Source of the DNA: Allorhizobium undicola ORS 992 = ATCC 700741
GTDB lineage: Bacteria > Pseudomonadota > Alphaproteobacteria > Rhizobiales > Rhizobiaceae
Assembly (NCBI RefSeq): GCF_000621665.1
Contig: NZ_JHXQ01000010.1
Span: forward strand, 62,001-126,000
Direction of reading: 5' to 3'
Length of the DNA stretch: 64,000 bases
This document shows positions 34,372-47,109 of this stretch, piece after piece. The notes beneath the pieces are model-generated. The model had not been told where the DNA came from. It searched no databases and worked only from the letters and a program-made list of their open reading frames with translations. The translations under genes and the position numbers were made by a program. Each line of letters begins with the position of its first letter. Within the stretch, counting starts at the first letter, position 1.

Positions 34372-34685
34372 CAGACCTTCCCGTTGCTGTGGCCCTTGCC
34401 TCGCAGCACGGATGCGCGGCGCGGATCGGGCCATGAAAATCGACATGGAGACAGGATAAAGCGGCAGACACCCGCTTTCCCTGGTGTAGGCCGTTGCAGA
34501 TCCATATTCAATCGTCGCAATTTGTCTGGCAGGCAAACCGGAAAAACAGCAATTTCGCGATTTCGTCGCGGCAATCAGCGCAACAAAGCGCAATACTCGT
34601 CATTTCCCTGATAATTTTCTTGCGCATCCTGTAGAGTGAGACCGATTGTCCGCTTGCGTCCATTAACAGTTTCTGGCATACAAAA
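34372..34685. other. ltaE / gltB divergent promoter region
   Basis: No gene is supported in this stretch. It should contain both promoters; the 3' end holds the gltB leader and the inverted repeat described at 34686-34721. Confidence 0.45.
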
Positions 34686-34721
34686 GCCGAAATTAGGTCA
34701 ATCTTTCTGACCTAAATCGGC
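34686..34721. promoter_or_regulatory. Inverted repeat upstream of gltB
   Basis: TTAGGTCA (34693-34700) and TGACCTAA (34708-34715) are perfect inverted repeats 7 bases apart, extended by GCCGA and TCGGC outside. The element lies about 35 bases before the gltB start, a good site for a dimeric regulator such as an Lrp/AsnC or LysR protein, or for an RNA hairpin in the leader. Confidence 0.6.
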
Positions 34722-34755
34722 AAACAAGCCGACCTGACCGACTGGAGGGACTGAG

Positions 34756-39471
<4,716 letters not shown>

Positions 39472-39559
39472 TCTTCAAGCCTCGGCATCCCGGCCTCCGG
39501 GATGCCTTCACGCACGGCAGGTCCGTGACACAGAGGTTTCAGTTTAGCAGGACGAGAAA

Positions 39560-41017
39560 ATGGGTAAGGTAACAGGTTTCATGGAAATCGACCGGCAGGT
39601 GGCGAAGTACCAGCCTGCCTCCGATCGTATCCGTCACTACCGGGAATTCACCATTCCGATGTCGGATGCCGAAGTCACCAAGCAGGCGGCGCGCTGCATG
39701 GATTGCGGCATTCCCTATTGCCATGGTCCAACCGGCTGTCCGGTGCATAACCAGATCCCGGACTGGAACGATCTAGTCTATAACAACAAGTGGGAAGAGG
39801 CGATCCGCAACCTCCATTCCACCAACAACTTCCCGGAATTTACCGGCCGCGTCTGCCCCGCGCCTTGCGAGGAAGCCTGCACGCTGAACCTGGAAGACAC
39901 GCCCGTTGCCATCAAGACCGTGGAACAGGCCATTGCCGACAAGGCCTATGAGCTGGGCTTCATCGTGCCGCAGCCCGCCACCATCAAGACCGGCAGGAAG
40001 GTCGCCATCATCGGCTCCGGGCCGTCTGGTCTGGCCGCGGCCCAGCAGCTTGGCCGCGCCGGTCACGACGTGCATGTCTATGAGCGCGAGAGCAAGCCCG
40101 GCGGCCTGCTGCGCTACGGCATTCCCGACTTCAAGATGGAGAAGAACTTCATCGACCGCCGCGTCGAGCAGATCAAGGGCGAAGGCGTTACCTTCCATTG
40201 CGGCGTCAATGTCGGCGTTGACGTGACCATGGACGCGCTGCTGGCCGAGCACGATGCCGTTCTTTATTGCGGCGGTTCCGAAACCCCGCGCGAGGCAGGC
40301 ATTCCCGGCGTTGAATTCCACGGCGTCTATGATGCCATGCCCTATCTGGTGCAGCAGAACCGCCGCGTCGGCCGCGAAAACATCGACAGCGCCGGCTGGC
40401 CCTCCGAGCCCATCGTGGCGGGCGGCAAGCATGTCGTGGTGGTCGGCGGCGGCGATACGGCGTCCGACTGCGTTGGCACCGCCTTCCGTCAGGGCGCAGT
40501 GAAGGTCACGCAGCTCGACATTCGCCCGCGTCCGCCGGAAAAGGAAGACAAGCTTGCCGTCTGGCCGTTCTGGGCCACCAAGATGCGCACCTCCTCCAGC
40601 CAGGCCGAAGGCGCCGTGCGCGAGTTTCAGGTCGGCACGCTGGAATTCGTCGGCGACGAAGACGGTGTGCTGACCGGGGTGAAATGCTGCCAGGTGGATG
40701 AGCGCCGCCGCCCGGTTCCGGGCACCGAGTTCATCATCAAGGCCGATCTCGCCTTCATCGCCATCGGCTTTTCCGGCCCCTTCACCGATAGCGTCATCAA
40801 GGATCTGGGCGACCGGCTCACCCTCAACACCGACCGGCGCGGCTCCACCAATGTGGTCGCCAATGACCGCGACTACCGCACCTCGGTGGACAAGCTTTGG
40901 GCGGCAGGCGATGTGCGGCGCGGCCAGTCGCTGGTGGTCTGGGCCATTCGCGAAGGCCGCCAGGCTGCACGCGCCATCGACGAGGCGCTGATGGGATCGA
41001 CCGTTCTGCCGCGGTGA
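39560..41017 (+). CDS. gltD: Glutamate synthase small subunit
   Basis: GltD supplies electrons from NADPH through FAD and Fe-S clusters to GltB. The 485-residue protein has Cys-rich N-terminal cluster motifs RCMDCGIPYCHGPTGCP and CPAPCEEACTLN. FAD- and NADPH-binding Rossmann folds follow (KVAIIGSGPSGLAAAQQLG; VVVGGGDTASDCVG), and the end has AAGDVRRGQSLVVWAIREGR. It follows gltB by 88 bases, forming an operon ended by the terminator at 41039-41064. Confidence 0.97.
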   Translation: MGKVTGFMEIDRQVAKYQPASDRIRHYREFTIPMSDAEVTKQAARCMDCGIPYCHGPTGCPVHNQIPDWNDLVYNNKWEEAIRNLHSTNNFPEFTGRVCPAPCEEACTLNLEDTPVAIKTVEQAIADKAYELGFIVPQPATIKTGRKVAIIGSGPSGLAAAQQLGRAGHDVHVYERESKPGGLLRYGIPDFKMEKNFIDRRVEQIKGEGVTFHCGVNVGVDVTMDALLAEHDAVLYCGGSETPREAGIPGVEFHGVYDAMPYLVQQNRRVGRENIDSAGWPSEPIVAGGKHVVVVGGGDTASDCVGTAFRQGAVKVTQLDIRPRPPEKEDKLAVWPFWATKMRTSSSQAEGAVREFQVGTLEFVGDEDGVLTGVKCCQVDERRRPVPGTEFIIKADLAFIAIGFSGPFTDSVIKDLGDRLTLNTDRRGSTNVVANDRDYRTSVDKLWAAGDVRRGQSLVVWAIREGRQAARAIDEALMGSTVLPR

Positions 41018-41038
41018 TGCAGCGTCGATATAAACAAT

Positions 41039-41064
41039 AAGGGCGGCCTGCGAGCCGCCCTTTT
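41039..41064 (+). terminator. Rho-independent terminator of gltBD
   Basis: AAGGGCGGC and GCCGCCCTT pair around CTGCGA, followed by TTT, starting 22 bases after the gltD stop. Confidence 0.85.
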
Positions 41065-41148
41065 CATGTCTGTGGCAGATGTCTTGGTGAACGCGGGTTC
41101 ACCTGCATTGCTCTTACATCTTGTTTCCGCGATTTTGCTGGACGTGCT

Positions 41149-41249
41149 AGAGCCTTTCATTGTTTCACGGAAACGGTGAAAGGCTCTAACTATTTGTTTT
41201 TACGCATTTTCGGACGGAAAACCGGTTTCCACTTTTCCTGAAAATGCTA
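41149..41249. repeat. Palindromic intergenic repeat (AGAGC type)
   Basis: AGAGCCTTTCA (41149-41159) and TGAAAGGCTCT (41177-41187) form a perfect 11-bp stem. The following part ACGGAAAACCGGTTTCCACTT, with an ending of AAAATGCT, is shared with the repeats at 24637, 47036 and 60595. It ends 9 bases from the hsp20 stop. Confidence 0.65.
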
Positions 41250-41257
41250 AAGCCGTC

Positions 41258-41725
41258 TCAGGCGAGCTTGGCCTCGATGGCCTTCGGCGTGCTGACGGGT
41301 TCGGCGGAAATCGCGATCCGGCGCGGCTTCATGGCTTCGGGAATATTGCGCAAGAGATCGATATGCAGCAGACCGTTTTTCAGCGAGGCAGCTGTTACCT
41401 CCACATGGTCGGCAAGCTGGAAGCGGCGCTCGAAGGCGCGCTTGGCAATGCCGCGATAGAGGAATTCGCTCTGTCCGGCGGGCTCGTCCTCGGCCTTTTC
41501 GCCTTTGACGGCCAATACATGGGCATGAGCCTCGATGCTGAGTTCGCGCTCATCGAAACCGGCCACCGCCATGGTGATGCGATAGGTATTTTCGCCGGTA
41601 CGCTCGATATTGTAGGGCGGATAGCTCTGCGCCTGGTCCGGCTGGCCAAGGCTGTCCAGCATGGTGAACAGGCGGTCGAAGCCAACGGTGGAACGGTAGA
41701 GCGGGGAAAAATCAACGTGACGCAT
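41258..41725 (-). CDS. Small heat-shock protein (Hsp20/IbpA family)
   Basis: This 155-residue ATP-independent chaperone holds unfolding proteins during heat stress. The N-terminus MRHVDFSPLYRSTVGFDRLF matches rhizobial IbpA-type proteins. The alpha-crystallin domain (about 38-125) has YRITMAVAGFDERELSIEA, VLAVKGEK and FERRFQLADHVEV, with an I-x-I/V-like tail after LRNIPEAMKPR. The ATG at 41725 lies 5 bases after AGGAGG, which is locked into a ROSE-like RNA hairpin (see the regulatory feature). Confidence 0.92.
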   Translation of the reverse strand: MRHVDFSPLYRSTVGFDRLFTMLDSLGQPDQAQSYPPYNIERTGENTYRITMAVAGFDERELSIEAHAHVLAVKGEKAEDEPAGQSEFLYRGIAKRAFERRFQLADHVEVTAASLKNGLLHIDLLRNIPEAMKPRRIAISAEPVSTPKAIEAKLA

Positions 41726-41726
41726 G

Positions 41727-41795
41727 GATGTCCTCCTGAGAAGCGACGATTGCGGTTGTGACGGACCGATACCCCTTCAGTGGCTGTAGCGGCCG
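41727..41795 (-). promoter_or_regulatory. ROSE-like RNA thermometer of hsp20
   Basis: On the minus strand GTCGCTTC (41747-41740) pairs with GGAGGAC (41736-41730) around TCA, burying the ribosome site AGGAGG. The strand includes UCGCU, the conserved UYGCU motif of ROSE elements, with the bulged G opposite the Shine-Dalgarno. An upstream small stem (CGGT...ACCG near 41755-41770) fits the usual multi-hairpin layout. Heat should melt the hairpin and release translation. Confidence 0.75.
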
Positions 41796-41950
41796 CATTC
41801 GCAGGCCCTTTCGGCACCCGCAGACTTCAGATGGGAATGGCGCGCTCCCGGTTCAAGACCCTGCATTGCGCCAAGGTGGCGCTTGCCTTTTTGCGTGGCA
41901 AAGGGTCTGGTGAGATCACCCATGTCCGCGTGAGTTGAGAAGGCCCTTGC

Positions 41951-42928
41951 ATGGATCACGTGCTGCACGACATTCCGCAAAACCCCATGCCGGAACCGCA
42001 TCGTTCCGGCTATTTCACCGCCCATGACGGCGTGCGGCTGCGCTATGGCCTGTTCAAAAGCACCAGGCCCGCCAAAGGCACTGTCGTGCTGGTGCATGGC
42101 CGCAGCGAATGCATCGAGAAATATTTCGAAACCATTCGCGATCTCACCGAAGCCGGGCTTTGGGTGGCAACCTACGACCTGCGCGGCCAGGGACTTTCCG
42201 ACAGACCGCTGAAGGACCGCCTGCGTGGCCATGTGCGCCGCTTCGAGGACTATGAAAAAGATCTGACAAGCTTCATCGAAAGCGTCGCCCTGCCCGATGG
42301 ACGCCTGCCGCTTTACCTGCTGGCCCATTCCACCGGCGGGTTGATTGCCCTTTCGGCAGCGCCCCGGCTTGGCAACCGCATTCAACGCATGGTGCTCTCC
42401 GCACCCTTTGTCGGCCTGCACGGGGAAATCATGGCGGCACGCAAGATCTTTGCGCTGGCGCGGCTCGCATCCCTTTCTGGTTTTGGCACCATGGCCTTTT
42501 CCAAGGGCAGCCGCCCGCCGCTTTTCGACGGAAACCCGCTGACGGGAGATGAAAAGCGCTTTGCGCGCAACATCTCGATTGCCGTCAATGTTCCGGAACT
42601 CGCCCTCGGCCCGCCCTCGGCCCGCTGGCTGCACGAGTGCGACAAGGCCATTCGCCGTGTCCAGAGCCCCGCCCACCTGACCCGGATCACCATACCCACG
42701 CTGGTGATTGCGCCAATGCAGGATGGCGTCGTGCCATTTTCGGCGCAGGAACATCTGGCCCGGAATTTCCGGGCAGGCCAGATCCTGCCCATTGCCGGTG
42801 CGCGCCACGAGGTGTTTCAGGAACAGGACCGCTACCGCACGCAGGCGCTGGCGGCGCTGCACGCTTTCATTCCAGGCAGCGATGCAGACGCAAACCTGGG
42901 CGGCGAGGAAAATATCGAGGAGGCCTGA
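41951..42928 (+). CDS. pldB: Lysophospholipase-like alpha/beta hydrolase
   Basis: This 325-residue hydrolase resembles PldB-type lysophospholipases, which remove the acyl chain from lysophospholipids. Motifs are GTVVLVHGRSECIEKY, YDLRGQGLSDR, nucleophile elbow AHSTGGLIAL (Ser about residue 127), acid in PMQDGVVPF and histidine in GARHEVFQE. No signal peptide or transmembrane helix is seen. The exact substrate is inferred from family. It overlaps nothing and is followed by convergent hisN. Confidence 0.8.
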   Translation: MDHVLHDIPQNPMPEPHRSGYFTAHDGVRLRYGLFKSTRPAKGTVVLVHGRSECIEKYFETIRDLTEAGLWVATYDLRGQGLSDRPLKDRLRGHVRRFEDYEKDLTSFIESVALPDGRLPLYLLAHSTGGLIALSAAPRLGNRIQRMVLSAPFVGLHGEIMAARKIFALARLASLSGFGTMAFSKGSRPPLFDGNPLTGDEKRFARNISIAVNVPELALGPPSARWLHECDKAIRRVQSPAHLTRITIPTLVIAPMQDGVVPFSAQEHLARNFRAGQILPIAGARHEVFQEQDRYRTQALAALHAFIPGSDADANLGGEENIEEA

Positions 42929-42949
42929 CGTCGGCTCCGTGGCAGCAGA

Positions 42950-43723
42950 TCAGTCCTGCAAAAGCGCCAGTGCCTGCCGATGCAGGCTTTGCGACCCCGC
43001 CGCGATGATGGCGCCGCCCTCTTCCGGCGAACCGCCCGTCCATGTGGTGATCACGCCACCGGCCTGGCGGATGATGGGAATGAGCGCCCCGACATCATAA
43101 GGCTTCAGGCCGGTTTCTATCACCAGATCGACAAACCCCGCCGCCAGCAATACATAGGCATAGCAATCAACGCCATAGCGCGTCAGCCGAACCTCATTGC
43201 GCACGGCATCGAAGCGATTTTTTTCCTCAGGCAGGAATATATCCGGCGACGTGGTGTAAAGCACGGCATCGCCGAGGGTCTCGCAAGCCCTGGTCTTCAA
43301 CTGCCGCTCGCCATCCGGCCCGCTATACCAGGAGCGCTCGCCATCGGCGAAGTACCGCTCGCCCGTAAAGGGTTGGTCCATCAGCCCCATGACGGACTGC
43401 CCGCCCTCGCGAAAACCGATCAGCGTACCCCAGGTCGGCAGGCCGGAAATGAAGGCGCGCGTGCCATCGATCGGATCGATAACCCAGACAAAACGCCTTT
43501 CCAGCCCGATATTGCCCTGTTCTTCGCCCAAAATACCGTGATCGGGGAATTCCGCCTCGATCAAGGCGCGAATGGCACGTTCGGCAGCCTGATCGCCTTC
43601 CGTCACCGGATCGTAACCGCCCCTGTCCTTGTTGACGACATCAAGCCCCGTGCGAAAACGCGGCAAGGTCTCAAGGCGGGCCGCAGCGGCAAGGCGTTCG
43701 AAAAAGTCACGGCTGGGACGCAT
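42950..43723 (-). CDS. hisN: Histidinol-phosphatase, inositol monophosphatase type
   Basis: This 257-residue Mg-dependent phosphatase belongs to the inositol monophosphatase fold. Metal-binding motifs are DHGILGEEQGN and WVIDPIDGTRAFISGLPTWG, with GVDCYAYVLLAAG further on and DVGALIPIIRQAGG (the second metal region). This set best matches HisN, which dephosphorylates histidinol phosphate in histidine synthesis, but inositol monophosphatase activity cannot be excluded. Confidence 0.85.
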   Translation of the reverse strand: MRPSRDFFERLAAAARLETLPRFRTGLDVVNKDRGGYDPVTEGDQAAERAIRALIEAEFPDHGILGEEQGNIGLERRFVWVIDPIDGTRAFISGLPTWGTLIGFREGGQSVMGLMDQPFTGERYFADGERSWYSGPDGERQLKTRACETLGDAVLYTTSPDIFLPEEKNRFDAVRNEVRLTRYGVDCYAYVLLAAGFVDLVIETGLKPYDVGALIPIIRQAGGVITTWTGGSPEEGGAIIAAGSQSLHRQALALLQD

Positions 43724-43903
43724 GAGGGCTCCTGGGACGGGGATCAGCCCGTCAGTTTAAAAGGCTATATGCTCCATAACCGGCATTGCCGAGAGTGTGA
43801 AGAGCAAGTGGCACGCAGGGATGGGAAGAAAAAATGCCTATTTCTTGAGCCTGCATAAAAAACCAACAAAACCGCTTGACATTTGTGCGGCGCAATATAC
43901 AGT

Positions 43904-43987
43904 GAAGTCACAGTCTTCCGACTGTAAATGCCCTCCTTGGGTGTTTCCTCCCTAGACTTGACCGCGCTTCCAGCGCGGTTTTTTTTG
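43904..43987 (+). ncRNA. AbcR-like (alpha-r15 family) small RNA
   Basis: An intergenic RNA of about 80 nt is predicted. A promoter TTGACA (43876-43881) with TACAGT (43898-43903) precedes it. A 5' hairpin ACAGTC-TTCC-GACTGT (43910-43925) is followed by two anti-Shine-Dalgarno-like segments, CCTCC (43932-43936) and CCTCCC (43947-43952). A strong terminator closes it (ACCGCGC and GCGCGGT, 43961-43979, then T-run). Architecture and the GGGTGTTTCCTCCC segment match my recollection of AbcR/alpha-r15 sRNAs, which with Hfq repress ABC-transporter mRNAs. Confidence 0.7.
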
Positions 43988-44064
43988 CCTCGACATCGCG
44001 CAAAGCCGCACCTTTGCGCAAAGGGGCGCACTGCAAGCAATCGGTAAAAATGTGAGAAATGCGG

Positions 44065-44952
44065 CTATTCCGCCGCCCAGGCGCCTTCACCGCGCAGATC
44101 CGCGGCATAAAGCGCCATGCGCTGGATGAAGCTCGAGAGCATTTCCGCCAGAAGCGCAAAATCCGGCCTGCGTTCCAGCGTGACCTCATCGACGTAAAGA
44201 GCGCGATTGATCTCGATCTGCAAGGCGTGCAGGCCTCGGCCCGGCCGCCCATAATGCTCGGTGATGAAACCGCCGGCATAAGGCTTGTTACGCACCGCCG
44301 TGAAGCCGAAATCTCCGAGAATTTCCAGGGCGGCCTGCGTGAGTTCGGCAGAAGCGCTGGTGCCATAGCGATCGCCAATGATGAAATCCGGCCGCAGGCC
44401 CGAACCGGAAATACGAATATTGCCAGGCATCGAGTGGCAATCGATGAGAATGGCCGTGCCGAAAGCTGCATGGGTGCGCGCCACCAGCCGCCGCAGGCAG
44501 GAATGATAGGGCTTGTAGAAGCGCTCGATGCGGGAAAGACCTTCCTCCACACTCAGCCGACGTTGATAGATCTCCATGTTTTCGGCGACGATGCGGGGGA
44601 TGGTGCCAAGCCCGCCCGCCACCCGCACGGAATTGCTGTTGGCATAGGAGGGCAGCGGACCGCTGAACATGCGCGGATCGAGCTCATACGGCTCGCGATT
44701 GACATCGATAAAGGCGCGCGGAAAATTCGCCTTGAGAAGCGGAGCACCCCGCAGCGGCGCATCCGCAAAAAGCTGATCGACGAAATGATCCTCGGAGCGC
44801 CGGATTTCCAGCCCGTCCAGCCGGGCGCTTTCCAGAAACTCCTGTGGATAATGACGTCCGCTATGGGGGGAGTTGTAAACGAAGGGAATTGTCTGATGCG
44901 CGGGCTCCAGCACGTCAAACAGCTCGAAATCCGTTGCCTCGGGCTGCATCAT
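44065..44952 (-). CDS. N-formylglutamate amidohydrolase
   Basis: This 295-residue zinc amidohydrolase releases formate from N-formylglutamate, last step in one histidine-degradation route. Diagnostic segments are PFVYNSPHSGRHYPQEF, NFPRAFIDVNREPYELDPR and ILIDCHSMPG, with RPDFIIGDRYG later. It differs markedly from the shorter paralogue at 5403-6200. It is divergently placed from cpdR; the same neighbourhood of cpdR and an N-formylglutamate amidohydrolase gene is usual in Rhizobiales. Confidence 0.92.
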   Translation of the reverse strand: MMQPEATDFELFDVLEPAHQTIPFVYNSPHSGRHYPQEFLESARLDGLEIRRSEDHFVDQLFADAPLRGAPLLKANFPRAFIDVNREPYELDPRMFSGPLPSYANSNSVRVAGGLGTIPRIVAENMEIYQRRLSVEEGLSRIERFYKPYHSCLRRLVARTHAAFGTAILIDCHSMPGNIRISGSGLRPDFIIGDRYGTSASAELTQAALEILGDFGFTAVRNKPYAGGFITEHYGRPGRGLHALQIEINRALYVDEVTLERRPDFALLAEMLSSFIQRMALYAADLRGEGAWAAE

Positions 44953-45129
44953 ACCCCTTCTTTACCAAATCACGATGTTGCTACATGACATATGTTGCCA
45001 GCAGGCGTGTTTGAAGTCCATATGCACGCCTCACCCCTACACTTTCCGCTTTCACAGGATATTTACAGAGCGGGGAATATTTGGGAAAGCTGGCATCAGC
45101 CCAATCATCTATCGAGTAACGGTCCTTCA

Positions 45130-45492
45130 ATGACTCAGAAAATCCTTCTCGCCGAAGACGACAACGATATGCGCCGCTTCCTGGTGAAGGCGCTGGAAAA
45201 GGCCGGCTACAAGGTCGCCTCCTATGATAATGGCGCAAGCGCCTATGACCGCCTGCGCGAAGAACCCTTCTCCCTGCTGCTGACCGACATCGTCATGCCG
45301 GAAATGGACGGCATCGAGCTTGCCCGCCGCGCCACCGAACTGGACCCGGACCTCAAGGTCATGTTCATCACCGGCTTTGCCGCCGTGGCCCTGAATGCCG
45401 ACTCCAAGGCCCCCAAGGATGCAAAGGTGCTATCCAAGCCCTTCCACCTGCGCGACCTGGTGAATGAAGTGAACAAATTGCTGGCGGCATAA
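45130..45492 (+). CDS. cpdR: CpdR single-domain response regulator
   Basis: CpdR is a 120-residue receiver-only regulator that, unphosphorylated, helps the ClpXP protease destroy CtrA and other cell-cycle proteins. The acidic pocket EDDNDMRR, phospho-acceptor DIVMPEMDGIELARR (Asp about residue 51) and the lysine in SKPFHLRDLVNEV are all present. It matches alphaproteobacterial CpdR in length. The ATG at 45130 begins MTQKILLAEDD. Confidence 0.92.
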   Translation: MTQKILLAEDDNDMRRFLVKALEKAGYKVASYDNGASAYDRLREEPFSLLLTDIVMPEMDGIELARRATELDPDLKVMFITGFAAVALNADSKAPKDAKVLSKPFHLRDLVNEVNKLLAA

Positions 45493-45514
45493 GCACTTAG
45501 GCGTTTATTGAAAG

Positions 45515-45560
45515 GCCCGTCAAAAAAGCAGTTGACGGGCAAAGGCCTTTTATGGTCTAT
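45515..45560 (+). promoter_or_regulatory. Hairpin and promoter before tRNA-Val
   Basis: GCCCGTCAA (45515-45523) pairs with TTGACGGGC (45532-45540). TTGACG at 45532-45537 is also a -35 candidate, 17 bases before GTCTAT (45555-45560), which lies 14 bases before the tRNA. The hairpin may end cpdR transcripts; AAAGGCCTTTT follows it. Confidence 0.5.
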
Positions 45561-45574
45561 GCCGCTCATCGGAT

Positions 45575-45649
<75 letters not shown>

Positions 45650-45657
45650 TCCTTTTC

Positions 45658-45690
45658 AAGGGCTTAGCGAGAAATCGCTGGGCCCTTTTT
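45658..45690 (+). terminator. Terminator after tRNA-Val
   Basis: AAGGGC and GCCC with AGCGA and TCGCT arms (45660-45685) form a stem-loop followed by TTTTT. It immediately follows the tRNA. Confidence 0.75.
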
Positions 45691-45791
45691 CATGAGCTTA
45701 AATGGTTCGCCAAAGGATCTGCCACCTTCGTGCATCTTATCCAACGCACGACGACGAATGCGCCGCCCTTTCCAGTTCGGCGCTCTCGTGA

Positions 45792-47006
45792 TCAGCCGTT
45801 TTTGTGGGCTGCAAGTGCTGCCTGCAATCGCTCGATTGCCTCCTCCACGGTGGCGCGCGGGCAACCGAGGTTGATGCGCATATAGCCGTGTCCCTCGACG
45901 CCGAATTTCTGGCCCTTGTCCAGCCAGAGGCGCGCCTTGGTCAGCATGAAATGTTCAAGGGCGGCCGCGTCCATGCCGAGCCCGCGGCAATCCATCCAGG
46001 TCAGGTAGAGTGCGTCGGCGGGAAGCACCTCTATCCCGGCCTTCAAGCCATTGATTGCGGTTGAAAAATGGGCGTGGTTGCTTCGGACCTGCTCCAGAAG
46101 TGCGTCCAGCCAGGGCTCGCCATGACGATAGGCCGCTTCAGCGGCGACCAGGCCCATGGCGTTGACGCGAGGATAGAGATTGCGTTCCAGCTGCCGCTGG
46201 AACTCCCCCTTGAGGCGTGGATTGGGGATGAAGGCATTGGCGCATTGCAAGCCGGGCAGGTTGAAGGTCTTGGACGGCGCAGTGCAGGTGATTGAAATGT
46301 CCGCAAGCTCCGGCGAAAGGCTGGCGAAGGGCACGTGCCGGCAAGCCGGATTGAGGATCAGATCCTGGTGAATTTCATCGGAAATCACCAGAATCCCGTG
46401 ACGGGCGCAGATTTCGCCCATGCTGCGCAATTCCTCTTCGCTCCAGACATTGCCCGTGGGATTGTGTGGATTGGACAGAATGAAAATCCGGGTATTGGGA
46501 CGGATAGCCGCCTCGAAAACCTCCGGATCGTAGCTATAGCCACCCTGCCGGCGCTGGAGCGGTGCAAAGGCCGGAAAACGACCGTTAAGCAGCACATCAT
46601 CGTGAAAATGCGCATAGACCGGCGGCTGGATCAGCACGCTGTCACCGGGATTGGAAAAGGCCTGAATGATGGTTTTCAAGGCCGTGATGACACCCGAAAC
46701 AGGAACGATCCACTCCGGCGCGACATCGAAGCCGAAGCGCCGCTTCTGCCAGCCCCGCACCGCTTCGAGATAGGACGGATTGTGGGCTGACGAATAGCCG
46801 AAAACCGCTGTTTCTGCCGCCCGCACCATGGCCTCGATAACCGGCCTCGGTGGCTTGAAATCCATATCCGCCACCCACATGGGCAAGGGATCGCAGGCCG
46901 CCGCCGCCGGCGAAAGCAACTGGCTTGCACTGTCCCATTTGAGGGAATTGGTATTTCGGCGGTTTTCAACCGCTTCCAGCAGCGGCAAAATCGAAGACGA
47001 TGTCAT
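45792..47006 (-). CDS. patB: MalY/PatB-type C-S lyase (cystathionine beta-lyase-like)
   Basis: This 404-residue PLP aminotransferase-fold enzyme resembles PatB/MalY C-S lyases, which cleave cystathionine or cysteine conjugates to homocysteine, pyruvate and ammonia. Motifs are PLPMWVADMDFKPP, SNPHNPTGNVWSEEEL, SDEIHQDL and PLP lysine in TAPSKTFNLPGLQ. It lies immediately downstream of the aap operon on the same strand, separated by a repeat. A metC-like gene near aapJQMP is known in Rhizobium, so the link may be functional. Confidence 0.88.
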   Translation of the reverse strand: MTSSSILPLLEAVENRRNTNSLKWDSASQLLSPAAAACDPLPMWVADMDFKPPRPVIEAMVRAAETAVFGYSSAHNPSYLEAVRGWQKRRFGFDVAPEWIVPVSGVITALKTIIQAFSNPGDSVLIQPPVYAHFHDDVLLNGRFPAFAPLQRRQGGYSYDPEVFEAAIRPNTRIFILSNPHNPTGNVWSEEELRSMGEICARHGILVISDEIHQDLILNPACRHVPFASLSPELADISITCTAPSKTFNLPGLQCANAFIPNPRLKGEFQRQLERNLYPRVNAMGLVAAEAAYRHGEPWLDALLEQVRSNHAHFSTAINGLKAGIEVLPADALYLTWMDCRGLGMDAAALEHFMLTKARLWLDKGQKFGVEGHGYMRINLGCPRATVEEAIERLQAALAAHKNG

Positions 47007-47035
47007 GGCAGCCTCATTTGGAAAACATGCATATA

Positions 47036-47092
47036 GAGCATTTCCAGAAAAATGTAGTCACGGTTTTCCATCCGAAAATGCGCAAAAACAAA
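47036..47092. repeat. Dispersed intergenic repeat, AGAGC type
   Basis: AGAGCATTTCC, GGTTTTCCATCCGAAAATGCG and nearby bases match the repeats at 24637 and 41215-41249 with scattered changes. It occupies the gap between aapP and the patB gene. Confidence 0.55.
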
Positions 47093-47109
47093 AGCTTGAA
47101 GCACGCCGG

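Noticed and set aside
34660..34690. Possible sigma-54 promoter before gltB (CTGGCATAC...GC)
   Set aside because: The GG to GC spacing is 9 rather than the required 10 bases, so it does not fit the -24/-12 consensus.
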